Source: an uncultured Bacillota bacterium (lineage in GTDB: Bacteria; Bacillota_I; Bacilli_A; RFN20; CAG-449). From it: a stretch of DNA of 8,121 nucleotides. The position numbers were made by a program, and so were the translations under genes. The notes below the pieces were generated by a model, which did no database searches, was not told the origin of the DNA, and worked only from the letters and a program-made list of their open reading frames with translations. Positions 1 through 5,928 of the stretch are shown here, in pieces (the first letter of the stretch is position 1; each line of letters starts with the position of its first letter). The DNA is taken from assembly GCA_902493275.1 (NCBI GenBank), contig CABUOQ010000044.1, forward strand, positions 1 to 8,121, read 5' to 3'.

Positions 1-116
1 CTTGGCTCTTTTTTATTTTATCATTTTTTTCACTTTTCGTATTGCAACACTTTTTCTTCCCTTTGTTGCTTTTTCATTTTAGATTAACATTTTATATAAC
101 ATTAATAAAACACTAA

Positions 117-145
117 TTGTTAGAAATAAATAAATATGTTAAAAT
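117..145 (+). promoter_or_regulatory. Promoter of the tkt transcript (extended -10)
   Basis: A -35 box TTGTTA (117-122) is followed by a 17-nt spacer and a -10 box TAAAAT (140-145), with the TG of an extended -10 at 137-138. Both the match to the sigma-A consensus and the spacing are good. Transcription should begin near 151-153, exactly where the 5' strand of the closing helix of the downstream RNA begins. That coincidence supports both calls. No operator-like dyad overlaps the promoter. Confidence 0.65.
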
Positions 146-150
146 AATAT

Positions 151-309
151 TGTTCGCTAGGCATATGCGATTCCTACATTTATATTTGGGAAGTCTTTTT
201 CATCTCTATGGTGTTGAAAGCTGATTAGAATAGACTATATCAGAATCCTAAAGTAGAGAAAAGATTATCCACCATGGTCCTTTGGGATTCAGCCTCGCCT
301 AGACGAACA
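151..309 (+). ncRNA. Structured leader RNA or small RNA upstream of tkt (no known family)
   Basis: The two ends form a 12-bp helix with one bulged A: 151-162 (TGTTCGCTAGGC) pairs with 297-309 (GCCTAGACGAACA). Inside lie three arms. P2 pairs 171-175 with 188-192. P3 pairs 192-196 with 232-236 and 198-202 with 215-219, leaving a 12-nt loop at 203-214. P4 is an 11-bp helix, 243-253 with 280-290, with a 26-nt apical part. AUGGUG (208-213) in the P3 loop is perfectly complementary to CACCAU (270-275) in the P4 loop, a possible kissing contact. The closing helix ends 5 nt before the tkt ribosome binding site and is followed by five U. A cis-acting riboswitch-like leader fits best. A free-standing 6S-like RNA is the alternative. 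I do not recognise the signature motifs of T-box, TPP, FMN, SAM, lysine, M-box or cobalamin elements. The ligand is unknown. Confidence 0.55.
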
Positions 310-327
310 TTTTTAAGGGGAATCATA

Positions 328-2292
328 ATGAAAACTTCTCAATTATCTATTGCTTGCATTCGTTCTTTAGTTATAGATACAATTAATCAAGCAAATTCTG
401 GCCATCCAGGAATGGCTCTTGGTAGTGCACCAATACTTTATACTTTGTTTACTCGTCATTTAAAAGCTGATCCAACACATCCTAAATGGATAAATCGTGA
501 TCGTTTTATTCTATCTGCTGGTCATGCATCAAGTTTGCTTTATGTCATGCTTCATTTATGTGGATATGGAATAGCAATTGATGATCTAAAAAAATTTCGT
601 CAATTAGATTCAATTACTCCAGGCCATCCTGAAGTTAATTTGACCCCAGGAGTAGATGCTTCTTCTGGACCATTAGGTCAAGGAATCGCTCAAGCAGTTG
701 GATTTGCTGTAGCGGAACAATCTCTCAAAGGAATTTATGAAGATTCTAAACAAATATTTGACCATTATACTTATGCATTATGTGGTGACGGATGTTTACA
801 AGAAGGAATCTCACAAGAAGCTATTTCTTTTGCAGGACATCAAAAATTAAATAAATTAATCTTATTTTATGATGCTAATAATGTAACTTTAGATGGAAAT
901 TTAGATTTATCTTTCTCTGAAAATGTTAGAAAAAGATTTGAAGCTAGTGAATGGAATACCATTGAAATAAAAGATGGAAATGACATCGAAGCAATTGACG
1001 CATCAATAATTAAAGCTAAAGCTTCTGATAAACCAACTTTAATTATGGTCCATACTACTATTGGATTTGGTTCTAAAAATCAAGGTACATCGAAAGTGCA
1101 TGGTTCTCCTTTAGGAGAAGAAGATGGTTTACAAGCAAAGAAATCCTATGGATTTAATTTTCCAAAATGGTATATACCTGATGAGGTAAAAGCTGATTTT
1201 GAAAATACATTTATTAAAAGAGGAAAAGAAGCTTATAAATCGTGGGAAAAATTATATCAAGATTATTGTAAAAATTATCCCGTTAATGCCAAGAAAATTG
1301 AAAGTTCATTAGATAATTCGGTTGCGACAATGCTTTATCAAGAAAATCCGATAATTGAAGTAGGATTTAAAGAAGCAAGTCGGGCAACATCAAGAAATAT
1401 TTTAAATTTATTACATGCTAATATACATAATTTAATAGGTGGATCAGCTGATGTGGCTGGATCGGTCTATACAAAAATCAATAATGGAAAATATTTTACT
1501 CCAAGTGATAGATCAGGAAGAAGTATAAATTTTGGTATAAGAGAATTTGCAATGGCTTCTATTCAAAATGGAATCTTACTTCATGGTGGTTTAAGAAGCT
1601 ATGTTGGATGTTTCTTAGTCTTTGCAGATTATTTAAAACCAGCAATTAGAATGGCTTCACTTAGCCATTTACCAGCAATATATTTATTTTCTCATGACTC
1701 CATCGCTGTTGGTGAAGATGGACCAACTCATCAACCAATTGAACAATTGGCTATGCTTAGGTCAATTCCAGGTGTTGAAGTTTATCGTCCATGTGATGCA
1801 AATGAAGTTGCAACTTCTTATCGATTAATGTTTGCTCAAAACGATCATCCATGTTGTATCGCCTTAACTAGACAAAATCTTCCAGTACTTCCAGGAACTA
1901 GTTCAAAAGATTCTGAAAAAGGTGGATATATTGTTTCAAAAGAAGTTGGTGATAAACCAATGTTAACAATCATTGCCAGTGGATCAGAAGTATCTCTCGC
2001 TGTCGAAGCCCAAAAGCGTTTAATAAATGATGGAATTGATGTCAGGGTAGTTTCAATGATGTGTCAAGAATTATTCTTAAAACAGGATCCAACATATATT
2101 AAGGAAACTTTAGGAAATGATTATGCTCATCGTTTAGCAATTGAGATGTTATCAAGTTTTGGATGGCATAGATTTGCTCCTCACGTAATGGGAATTGATA
2201 CTTTTGGTGCATCAGCTCCAGCTAATGATGTTATTGCTAAATTTAAATTTAGTGTAGATGAAGTAGTAGCTCGCGTTAAAGAAATAATCTAA
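328..2292 (+). CDS. tkt: Transketolase
   Basis: This is the thiamine-diphosphate- and metal-dependent enzyme that moves two-carbon ketol units between ketose and aldose phosphates in the non-oxidative pentose phosphate pathway, in the cytosol. The 654 residues match the usual length of about 650-670. Visible in order are SGHPG (24-28, H26), SAGHASS (63-69, H66), GHPE (99-102, H100), SGPLGQG (113-119) and the ThDP motif beginning GDG at 153-155 and ending DANN at 182-185. These are followed by the central pyrimidine-binding domain with NFGIREFAM and HDSIAVGEDGPTHQP, and a C-terminal domain with ASGSEVSLA. ATG328 is chosen because AAGGGG (315-320) lies 7 nt upstream and the protein then begins at the family's normal helix. 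An in-frame ATG at 274 would add 18 residues encoded by the structured RNA and has no ribosome binding site. The gene is monocistronic, between a leader RNA and a strong terminator, so control is probably through the leader. Confidence 0.96.
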   Translation: MKTSQLSIACIRSLVIDTINQANSGHPGMALGSAPILYTLFTRHLKADPTHPKWINRDRFILSAGHASSLLYVMLHLCGYGIAIDDLKKFRQLDSITPGHPEVNLTPGVDASSGPLGQGIAQAVGFAVAEQSLKGIYEDSKQIFDHYTYALCGDGCLQEGISQEAISFAGHQKLNKLILFYDANNVTLDGNLDLSFSENVRKRFEASEWNTIEIKDGNDIEAIDASIIKAKASDKPTLIMVHTTIGFGSKNQGTSKVHGSPLGEEDGLQAKKSYGFNFPKWYIPDEVKADFENTFIKRGKEAYKSWEKLYQDYCKNYPVNAKKIESSLDNSVATMLYQENPIIEVGFKEASRATSRNILNLLHANIHNLIGGSADVAGSVYTKINNGKYFTPSDRSGRSINFGIREFAMASIQNGILLHGGLRSYVGCFLVFADYLKPAIRMASLSHLPAIYLFSHDSIAVGEDGPTHQPIEQLAMLRSIPGVEVYRPCDANEVATSYRLMFAQNDHPCCIALTRQNLPVLPGTSSKDSEKGGYIVSKEVGDKPMLTIIASGSEVSLAVEAQKRLINDGIDVRVVSMMCQELFLKQDPTYIKETLGNDYAHRLAIEMLSSFGWHRFAPHVMGIDTFGASAPANDVIAKFKFSVDEVVARVKEII

Positions 2293-2306
2293 AATATTTG
2301 AAAATT

Positions 2307-2340
2307 ATAAAACCGCAGATTTCTATTTCTGCGGTTTTAT
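2307..2340. terminator. Bidirectional intrinsic terminator between tkt and panT
   Basis: A perfect 13-bp stem pairs 2307-2319 with 2328-2340 around an 8-nt loop. The GC core is CCGCAG/CTGCGG, flanked by AAAA on the left and TTTT on the right, so a U tract follows the hairpin on either strand. It begins 14 nt after the tkt stop and ends 13 nt before the panT stop on the other strand, ideally placed to end both convergent transcripts. Confidence 0.93.
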
Positions 2341-2353
2341 TTATGTTTTCTTT

Positions 2354-2941
2354 TTAGTTGTCTTCAGATAAATTATGTGATTTTTTATATATTTTAATTA
2401 ATTGTAAAACAACTGGCGATAAAACGGAGTTAATTAAAAATTCAATAACAAAATTTATTCCGATAAAAGTAAGAAATAAATATGAGTAGACATTACTTCC
2501 GCCGGCAAATTCTTTTAGTAGTGGCATAAAAAAGGTAATAGTACCTAAAGCAAATATCCCGGTATTTATAATTGGAACTGATATGGAAGAAAGAATAACT
2601 GCGACCACGAATTGCTTTTTATTAAGAAGTTTATAGATAAATCCAGATATTAGTCCAGCTAAAGAAGTCTTTAATAAACATAGGAAAATTGTTGCTACTG
2701 GATTAAAAGGCATAAAAGTAGCAAGAGTTGAAGGAGCACTTAAAATTAATGCTCCATCAACTAATCCTAAGAAGAATCCAGCGTATGGACCAAAAAGAAT
2801 TGAACCAACTACAATCGGAATTAAAGCTAAATTTATGCTGATTTGTCCGATTGTAACATAATTTGCAACTAATTGTAAAACCACTACTAAAGCGGTAAAA
2901 ATGGCAATGCCAGTCATTTTTTTAATTTTTGTATTATTCAT
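2354..2941 (-). CDS. panT: ECF transporter S component, probable pantothenate transporter PanT
   Basis: This is a membrane-embedded substrate-binding subunit of an energy-coupling-factor vitamin importer. It needs the shared EcfA/EcfA'/EcfT module, which is not in the window. The 195 residues show about six hydrophobic segments (roughly 9-29, 36-56, 58-75, 80-105, 111-135, 152-181), the size and topology of S components. An NPVAT motif at 80-84 is followed by a conserved-looking FLCLLKTSLAGLISG helix, typical of this superfamily. Substrate is inferred from context: the gene lies 13 nt downstream of coaX in the same operon, and pantothenate is the CoaX substrate. The start follows a GTGAGG ribosome binding site in the short gap after the coaX stop, so translation is probably coupled. 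Other S components (folate, riboflavin and other vitamins) look similar, so the family is firm and the substrate less so. Confidence 0.8.
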   Translation of the reverse strand: MNNTKIKKMTGIAIFTALVVVLQLVANYVTIGQISINLALIPIVVGSILFGPYAGFFLGLVDGALILSAPSTLATFMPFNPVATIFLCLLKTSLAGLISGFIYKLLNKKQFVVAVILSSISVPIINTGIFALGTITFFMPLLKEFAGGSNVYSYLFLTFIGINFVIEFLINSVLSPVVLQLIKIYKKSHNLSEDN

Positions 2942-2954
2942 ATAACCTCACTAA

Positions 2955-3716
2955 TTAAATATTTTTTTGATAAATATAATATAAACCATCTAATATCAAA
3001 GTATGATCGTAGATGTAATTTTTTAAATAATCTTTTATTAAAATGGAATTCCCACCAGTAAGAATATGGGTTGTCTTATAACCAAGTTCATCTTCGATTT
3101 TCTTAGTCAAGCCTTCTATTTGAGCGACTGTACCATAAATCGCTCCTGAATTTAAAGAATCTGGAGAATTCTTTCCAATAACTTTTTTTGGCGCAATGTA
3201 GGAAATGTCCATCAATTGAGCAGCGTCATTTGAAAGAGCCTTACCGCTTGTTTTAATTCCTGGTGAAATAATGCAGCCAATAAAGTTTTTGTTTTTATCA
3301 ATGACCAAAAACTTGTTTGCTGTTCCTAAATCACAGATGATGCATGGAGCGGAATATTTTTTTATTGCCCCAATTGAATCAGCAACTAAATCAGCCCCCA
3401 ATTCATTTGGATTATCTATGCGAATAGATAAGCCGGACTTTAAATTGTTGCCAACGACAAAGCATTTCTTTTTGATAAGATTTTCAGTAGCTTCGACGAT
3501 GGAAAAAGTTAAGCTAGGAATAACACTAGAAATAATAGCGCCTTCAAAATCAGAAATATCAAATTTAGAGCTAATCAAAAAATTGCTTAATAAAGTTTGA
3601 TACATATCCGCCGATCTTTTTAAATCGCTGTCAGTGCGGTATTCTTTTACTAGTGATCCGTTTTGGTATACCCCAACAAATAGATTGGTGTTACCTAAAT
3701 CTAATAATAAAATCAT
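2955..3716 (-). CDS. coaX: Type III pantothenate kinase CoaX
   Basis: CoaX phosphorylates pantothenate to 4'-phosphopantothenate, the first step of coenzyme A synthesis. It belongs to the ASKHA (actin-like) fold and, as known for the family, needs a monovalent cation and resists CoA feedback. The 253 residues match the usual 250-260. Motifs are the N-terminal phosphate loop LLDLGNTN (4-11, D6), GADLVAD (107-113, with D109 in the position of the catalytic Asp), CDLGTA (128-133, D129), and GCIISPGIKTS (147-157), the equivalent of the GGxIxPG segment, plus ILTGGNS near the C terminus. Family members more often read GADRxAN and GGxIxPG, so these two motifs are slightly divergent. AGGAGA sits about 7 nt upstream of the start codon. 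It is the first gene of the coaX-panT operon, transcribed from a TATAAT-containing promoter at 3761-3789. Confidence 0.93.
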   Translation of the reverse strand: MILLLDLGNTNLFVGVYQNGSLVKEYRTDSDLKRSADMYQTLLSNFLISSKFDISDFEGAIISSVIPSLTFSIVEATENLIKKKCFVVGNNLKSGLSIRIDNPNELGADLVADSIGAIKKYSAPCIICDLGTANKFLVIDKNKNFIGCIISPGIKTSGKALSNDAAQLMDISYIAPKKVIGKNSPDSLNSGAIYGTVAQIEGLTKKIEDELGYKTTHILTGGNSILIKDYLKNYIYDHTLILDGLYYIYQKNI

Positions 3717-3760
3717 ATGTTATCTCCTGCTACAATCCTATAAAGGTATCGTGCATATGT

Positions 3761-3789
3761 ATTATAACCACAATCAATAGGCTTTAAAA
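3761..3789 (-). promoter_or_regulatory. Likely coaX-panT promoter
   Basis: Read on the minus strand, a perfect TATAAT lies at 3766-3761, 44 bases before the coaX start codon. A spacer of 17 nt leads back to a poor -35 candidate, TTTTAA (3789-3784). The predicted leader is about 35-40 nt. The perfect -10 and its position downstream of the minus-strand terminator at 3806-3831 favour an independent coaX promoter. The weak -35 lowers confidence. Confidence 0.45.
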
Positions 3790-3805
3790 CATTTTTTAAC
3801 TTTTA

Positions 3806-3831
3806 TAAAAAAATTAGGCTATGGCAGCCTA
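3806..3831 (-). terminator. Minus-strand terminator at the end of the 23-codon ORF
   Basis: On the minus strand the stem TAGGCT (3831-3826) / AGCCTA (3820-3815) with a 5-nt loop is followed by AA and then seven T (3813-3807). The stop codon of the small minus-strand ORF (3821-3819) lies at the loop/stem edge. On the plus strand the same hairpin is followed by only four T, so the minus-strand reading is stronger. It would separate the small ORF's transcript from coaX. Confidence 0.6.
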
Positions 3832-3890
3832 TTTTGAACAGATGATGAATATGATAAAATGTAAGCAATAGATAGCTTATTTCCTCCCAT
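3819..3890 (-). CDS. 23-residue ORF of unknown function; candidate small peptide of a sense/antisense locus
   Basis: I do not recognise this peptide. On the minus strand AGGAGGG lies 5 nt before ATG (3890-3888), the strongest ribosome binding site in the window. The frame reads MGGNKLSIAYILSYSSSVQ and ends NRLP, with TAG at 3821-3819. It is framed by its own promoter (TTGAAT/TATAAT, 4007-3980) and a terminator that overlaps its stop. A plus-strand antisense RNA covers its ribosome binding site and first 8 codons. Translated peptide, leader peptide and type I toxin are all possible. Against a classic type I toxin, there is no long hydrophobic membrane segment and no highly basic tail. An ORF this short can arise by chance, so the regulatory framing is the main support. 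Confidence 0.4.
   Translation of the reverse strand: MGGNKLSIAYILSYSSSVQNRLP
3834..3860 (+). promoter_or_regulatory. Candidate promoter of the antisense RNA
   Basis: On the plus strand an extended -10, TGA-TAAAAT, lies at 3852-3860, with TTGAAC at 3834-3839 as a possible -35. The 15-nt spacer is short, but the TG extension can compensate. Transcription would begin near 3867 and run about 62 nt to the U tract of the terminator at 3904-3928. The element lies inside the minus-strand 23-codon ORF. Confidence 0.35.
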
Positions 3891-3928
3891 ATAATCCCTC
3901 CTGAAAGACAGCAATTTAGCTGTCTTTT
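3867..3928 (+). ncRNA. Candidate ~62-nt antisense/anti-Shine-Dalgarno small RNA
   Basis: The span from the predicted start to the U tract contains no useful ORF. Its unpaired first half carries two CCTCC motifs (3883-3887 and 3896-3900). One is complementary to the ribosome binding site of the minus-strand 23-codon ORF and the other to its two Gly codons. The 3' half is a perfect 9-bp terminator hairpin. By position it is a cis-antisense RNA over the translation start of that ORF. Firmicute trans-acting sRNAs are known to use C-rich, anti-Shine-Dalgarno stretches (RoxS/RsaE, LhrC and csRNA types), so wider targets are conceivable. The start site is inferred from the promoter only. Confidence 0.4.
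3904..3928 (+). terminator. Intrinsic terminator of the antisense RNA
   Basis: A perfect 9-bp stem pairs AAAGACAGC (3904-3912) with GCTGTCTTT (3919-3927) around a 6-nt loop, ending in TTTT (3925-3928) on the plus strand. No plus-strand protein gene lies upstream, coaX being on the other strand. A terminator here therefore implies a short non-coding plus-strand transcript. In the minus-strand transcript the same stem is a leader hairpin ending just before the AGGAGGG of the 23-codon ORF. Confidence 0.65.
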
Positions 3929-3973
3929 ATATTAAAAAAATGCTATTTTTGCTTAAAGTGATTATGATAATAT

Positions 3974-4008
3974 ATTGATATTATATTTTAACATATTTAT
4001 AATTCAAT
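3974..4008. promoter_or_regulatory. Two opposed overlapping promoters in a 35-bp near-palindrome (uxuA and the minus-strand small ORF)
   Basis: On the plus strand TTGATA (3975-3980), a 17-nt spacer and a perfect TATAAT (3998-4003) make a near-consensus sigma-A promoter, with transcription starting near 4010 and a ~34-nt leader before uxuA. On the minus strand, in the same DNA, TTGAAT (4007-4002), a 16-nt spacer and TATAAT (3985-3980) face the other way, starting near 3974. The arms ATTGATATTATA (3974-3985) and TATAATTCAAT (3998-4008) are inverted copies differing by one extra base. RNA polymerase could bind in only one direction at a time. The dyad could also serve as an operator for an unseen regulator. 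Confidence 0.7.
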
Positions 4009-4043
4009 CGTAGGAATTATCCTCTTTAAGGAGAATGCAATAT

Positions 4044-5099
4044 ATGAAAATGACATTTCGCTGGTATGGCAAAGACGATAAAATAAGCTTAAAACAGATT
4101 AAACAAATACCTAACGTAACCGGAGTAGTAACAGCAATATATGATAAAGCTGTAGGTGAAATTTGGAAACGCGAAGAAATTAGAAAACTCAAACAAGAAT
4201 GTGAAAAATCAGGACTGGAATTAGAAGTAATCGAAAGCGTACCAGTTCATGAAGATATAAAGTTAGGAAAACCAACACGGGATAAATTAATAGAAAATTA
4301 TAAGCAGACGATTTTAAATTTAGGAAAAGAAGGAATCAAAGTAATTTGTTATAATTTTATGCCCGTATTTGATTGGGTAAGAACTAATCTCAAAACAGAA
4401 AATCAAGATGGAAGTAATAGTTTGTCATATAGCGATGAAGAAATTAGAAAGTTAAATCCTAAAGAATTGCATTTGCCAGGGTGGGATGAAAGTTATTCAA
4501 TGGATGAATTAAATGATTTGTTAGCTGAATATAAGAGTATTACACATGAAAAATTATTTGAAAATTTAGTATATTTTTTAAATAAAATTATGCCTTCATG
4601 CGAAGAAGCAGGAATAAATATGGCAATTCATCCAGATGATCCACCATGGGATATTTTTGGCTTACCAAGAATAATGGTTGATGAAATAAGTTATGAAAAC
4701 TTAATAAAATCTGTTCCAAATTCTCATAATGGTTTTACATTTTGCACAGGCAGTTTAGGAGCAAATAGAAAAAATGATTTACCACATATGGCTAAAAAAT
4801 ATGCTAAAAGAATATTCTTTGCACATGTTAGACAAATAAAATATGTAGGAGAAACAGATTTTATAGAAGTTGGACATAACACGGAAGCTGGTAGTTTAGA
4901 TATCTATAAAATAGTAAAGTCATTAATAGATGGTGGATTTGATGGCTATATTAGACCTGATCACGGAAGAAATATTTGGGATGAAGAAGGTAAACCAGGA
5001 TATGGCTTATATGATAGAGCCCTTGGTGCAGCTTATATAAATGGATTATATGAAGCAATAAAAAAGGAGATAAAGAAAGATGAAATGCGTAGGATATGA
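4044..5099 (+). CDS. uxuA: Mannonate dehydratase UxuA
   Basis: UxuA dehydrates D-mannonate to 2-keto-3-deoxy-D-gluconate in hexuronate catabolism. It is a TIM-barrel metalloenzyme of the xylose-isomerase-like fold. The 351 residues fit the bacterial length. Motifs are MTFRWYG (3-9), ICYNFMPVFDWVRT, IHPDDPPW (195-202, H196), CTGSLGAN (234-241, C234), HVRQIK (H261) and RPDHGR (304-309, D306, H307). The Cys, His, His and Asp in these motifs match the metal ligands known for the family. ATG4044 is chosen because AAGGAGA (4028-4034) lies 9 nt before it and the protein then begins with the family's usual MKMTFRWYG. An in-frame ATG at 4035 touches the ribosome binding site. It is the first gene of the uxu operon, under the strong promoter at 3975-4003, and its end overlaps the next gene by 20 nt. 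Confidence 0.96.
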   Translation: MKMTFRWYGKDDKISLKQIKQIPNVTGVVTAIYDKAVGEIWKREEIRKLKQECEKSGLELEVIESVPVHEDIKLGKPTRDKLIENYKQTILNLGKEGIKVICYNFMPVFDWVRTNLKTENQDGSNSLSYSDEEIRKLNPKELHLPGWDESYSMDELNDLLAEYKSITHEKLFENLVYFLNKIMPSCEEAGINMAIHPDDPPWDIFGLPRIMVDEISYENLIKSVPNSHNGFTFCTGSLGANRKNDLPHMAKKYAKRIFFAHVRQIKYVGETDFIEVGHNTEAGSLDIYKIVKSLIDGGFDGYIRPDHGRNIWDEEGKPGYGLYDRALGAAYINGLYEAIKKEIKKDEMRRI

Positions 5100-5928
5100 T
5101 GAGCTTGAAGGAAAAGTCGTAGTCATCACTGGTGGTGGCGGAGTAATATGTTCGGAATTAGGAAAAGCTATAGCAGAAGCTGGCGCTAAAGTCGCATTAT
5201 TAGATTTAAATGAAGAAATGGCTAATGAAAAAGCTCAAGAATTATCGGCCAAAGGCTACATTGTAAGAGGATATAAAGCGAATGTCTTAGACAAAAATAG
5301 TTTAAAGCAAGCCCATCAAAAAATACTTGAAGAAATGGGGAAATGTGACATATTGATCAATGGTGCTGGAGGAAATAATCCTAAAGCGACAACAGATAAA
5401 GAATATTATGAAACTGGTGATATGCAAAAAGATATAAAAACTTTCTTTGAATTAGAAAAAGAAGGAATTGAGTTTGTATTTAACTTAAACTTGATGGGAA
5501 CAATTCTTCCAACTCAAGAATTTGCTCAAGATATGATTGAAAAAAAAGCAGGTAATATATTAAATATTTCAAGTATGAATGCATTCACCCCTCTTACTAA
5601 AATTCCTGCCTATAGTGGAGCAAAAGCGGCGGTAAGTAATTTGACAAAATGGTTGGCTGTACATTTTTCTAAGATGGGAATAAGAGTAAATGCTATTGCA
5701 CCAGGATTCTTTGTGACTGAACAAAATAGAAAATTGTTATGGAATGATGATGGAACTCCTACTGAAAGAACAGGAAAAATATTAGCTGCTACACCGATGG
5801 AAAGATTTGGAAAAGTAGACGAACTTGTTGGAGCAACAATGCTATTAATATCAGATGAAAAAGCTAGCTTTATTACTGGAGTAGTATTACCTATAGATGG
5901 TGGATTTTCTTCTTATAGCGGAGTATAA
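5080..5928 (+). CDS. uxuB: SDR-family D-fructuronate reductase / D-mannonate oxidoreductase (YjmF type)
   Basis: This enzyme probably interconverts D-fructuronate and D-mannonate with NAD(H), the step between UxaC and UxuA. It is a classical-type short-chain dehydrogenase of 282 residues: cofactor motif TGGGGVI (17-23), D42 at the end of the second beta strand (suggesting NAD over NADP), NGAG (94-97), an Asn in FNLNLMGT (around 135-137), Ser in NISS (S165), the YSGAK catalytic pair Y178/K182, and a C-terminal ITGVVLPIDGG. The family match is to the SDR enzyme called YjmF/UxuB in Bacillus, not to the long-chain mannitol-dehydrogenase-type UxuB of E. coli. Specificity is inferred from its position between uxuA and uxaC. 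AAGGAGA lies 9 nt upstream inside uxuA, and the 20-nt overlap suggests translational coupling. A residue 106-131 insertion relative to minimal SDRs appears normal for the YjmF type. Confidence 0.88.
   Translation: MKCVGYDELEGKVVVITGGGGVICSELGKAIAEAGAKVALLDLNEEMANEKAQELSAKGYIVRGYKANVLDKNSLKQAHQKILEEMGKCDILINGAGGNNPKATTDKEYYETGDMQKDIKTFFELEKEGIEFVFNLNLMGTILPTQEFAQDMIEKKAGNILNISSMNAFTPLTKIPAYSGAKAAVSNLTKWLAVHFSKMGIRVNAIAPGFFVTEQNRKLLWNDDGTPTERTGKILAATPMERFGKVDELVGATMLLISDEKASFITGVVLPIDGGFSSYSGV

Noticed and set aside
2..82. Open frame entering from the left edge, rich in Phe, Leu and Ile and ending in TAG at 80-82
   Set aside because: It could be the last residues of a membrane protein, but any T-rich stretch reads this way. 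There is no terminator after it and nothing else supports it.
151..309. Hammerhead ribozyme or T-box reading of the tkt leader
   Set aside because: CTGATTAGAA at 221-230 resembles but does not match the hammerhead CTGATGA core. The T-box TGGNACCGCG box and specifier-loop features are absent.
274..327. N-terminal extension of transketolase from ATG274
   Set aside because: It has no ribosome binding site, would translate one strand of the leader's helices, and lacks family similarity. ATG328 has AAGGGG at the right distance.
3271..3600. Plus-strand open frame of 109 codons inside coaX
   Set aside because: It is an antisense shadow of a well-supported gene, with no ribosome binding site and no recognisable domain.
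4012..4033. Two alternative 4-bp hairpins in the uxuA leader (AGGA/TCCT, and TCCT with the ribosome binding site AGGA)
   Set aside because: It looks like a ribosome-binding-site switch, but 4-bp stems are too weak and too likely by chance in this short sequence.
4035..4043. Upstream ATG of uxuA adding Met-Gln-Tyr
   Set aside because: This ATG directly touches the AAGGAGA site, leaving no spacer. The next ATG is spaced normally and gives the family's usual start.
4004..4192. Minus-strand open frame of 62 codons over the uxuA start
   Set aside because: It is antisense to uxuA and its promoter, with no ribosome binding site and no recognisable domain.
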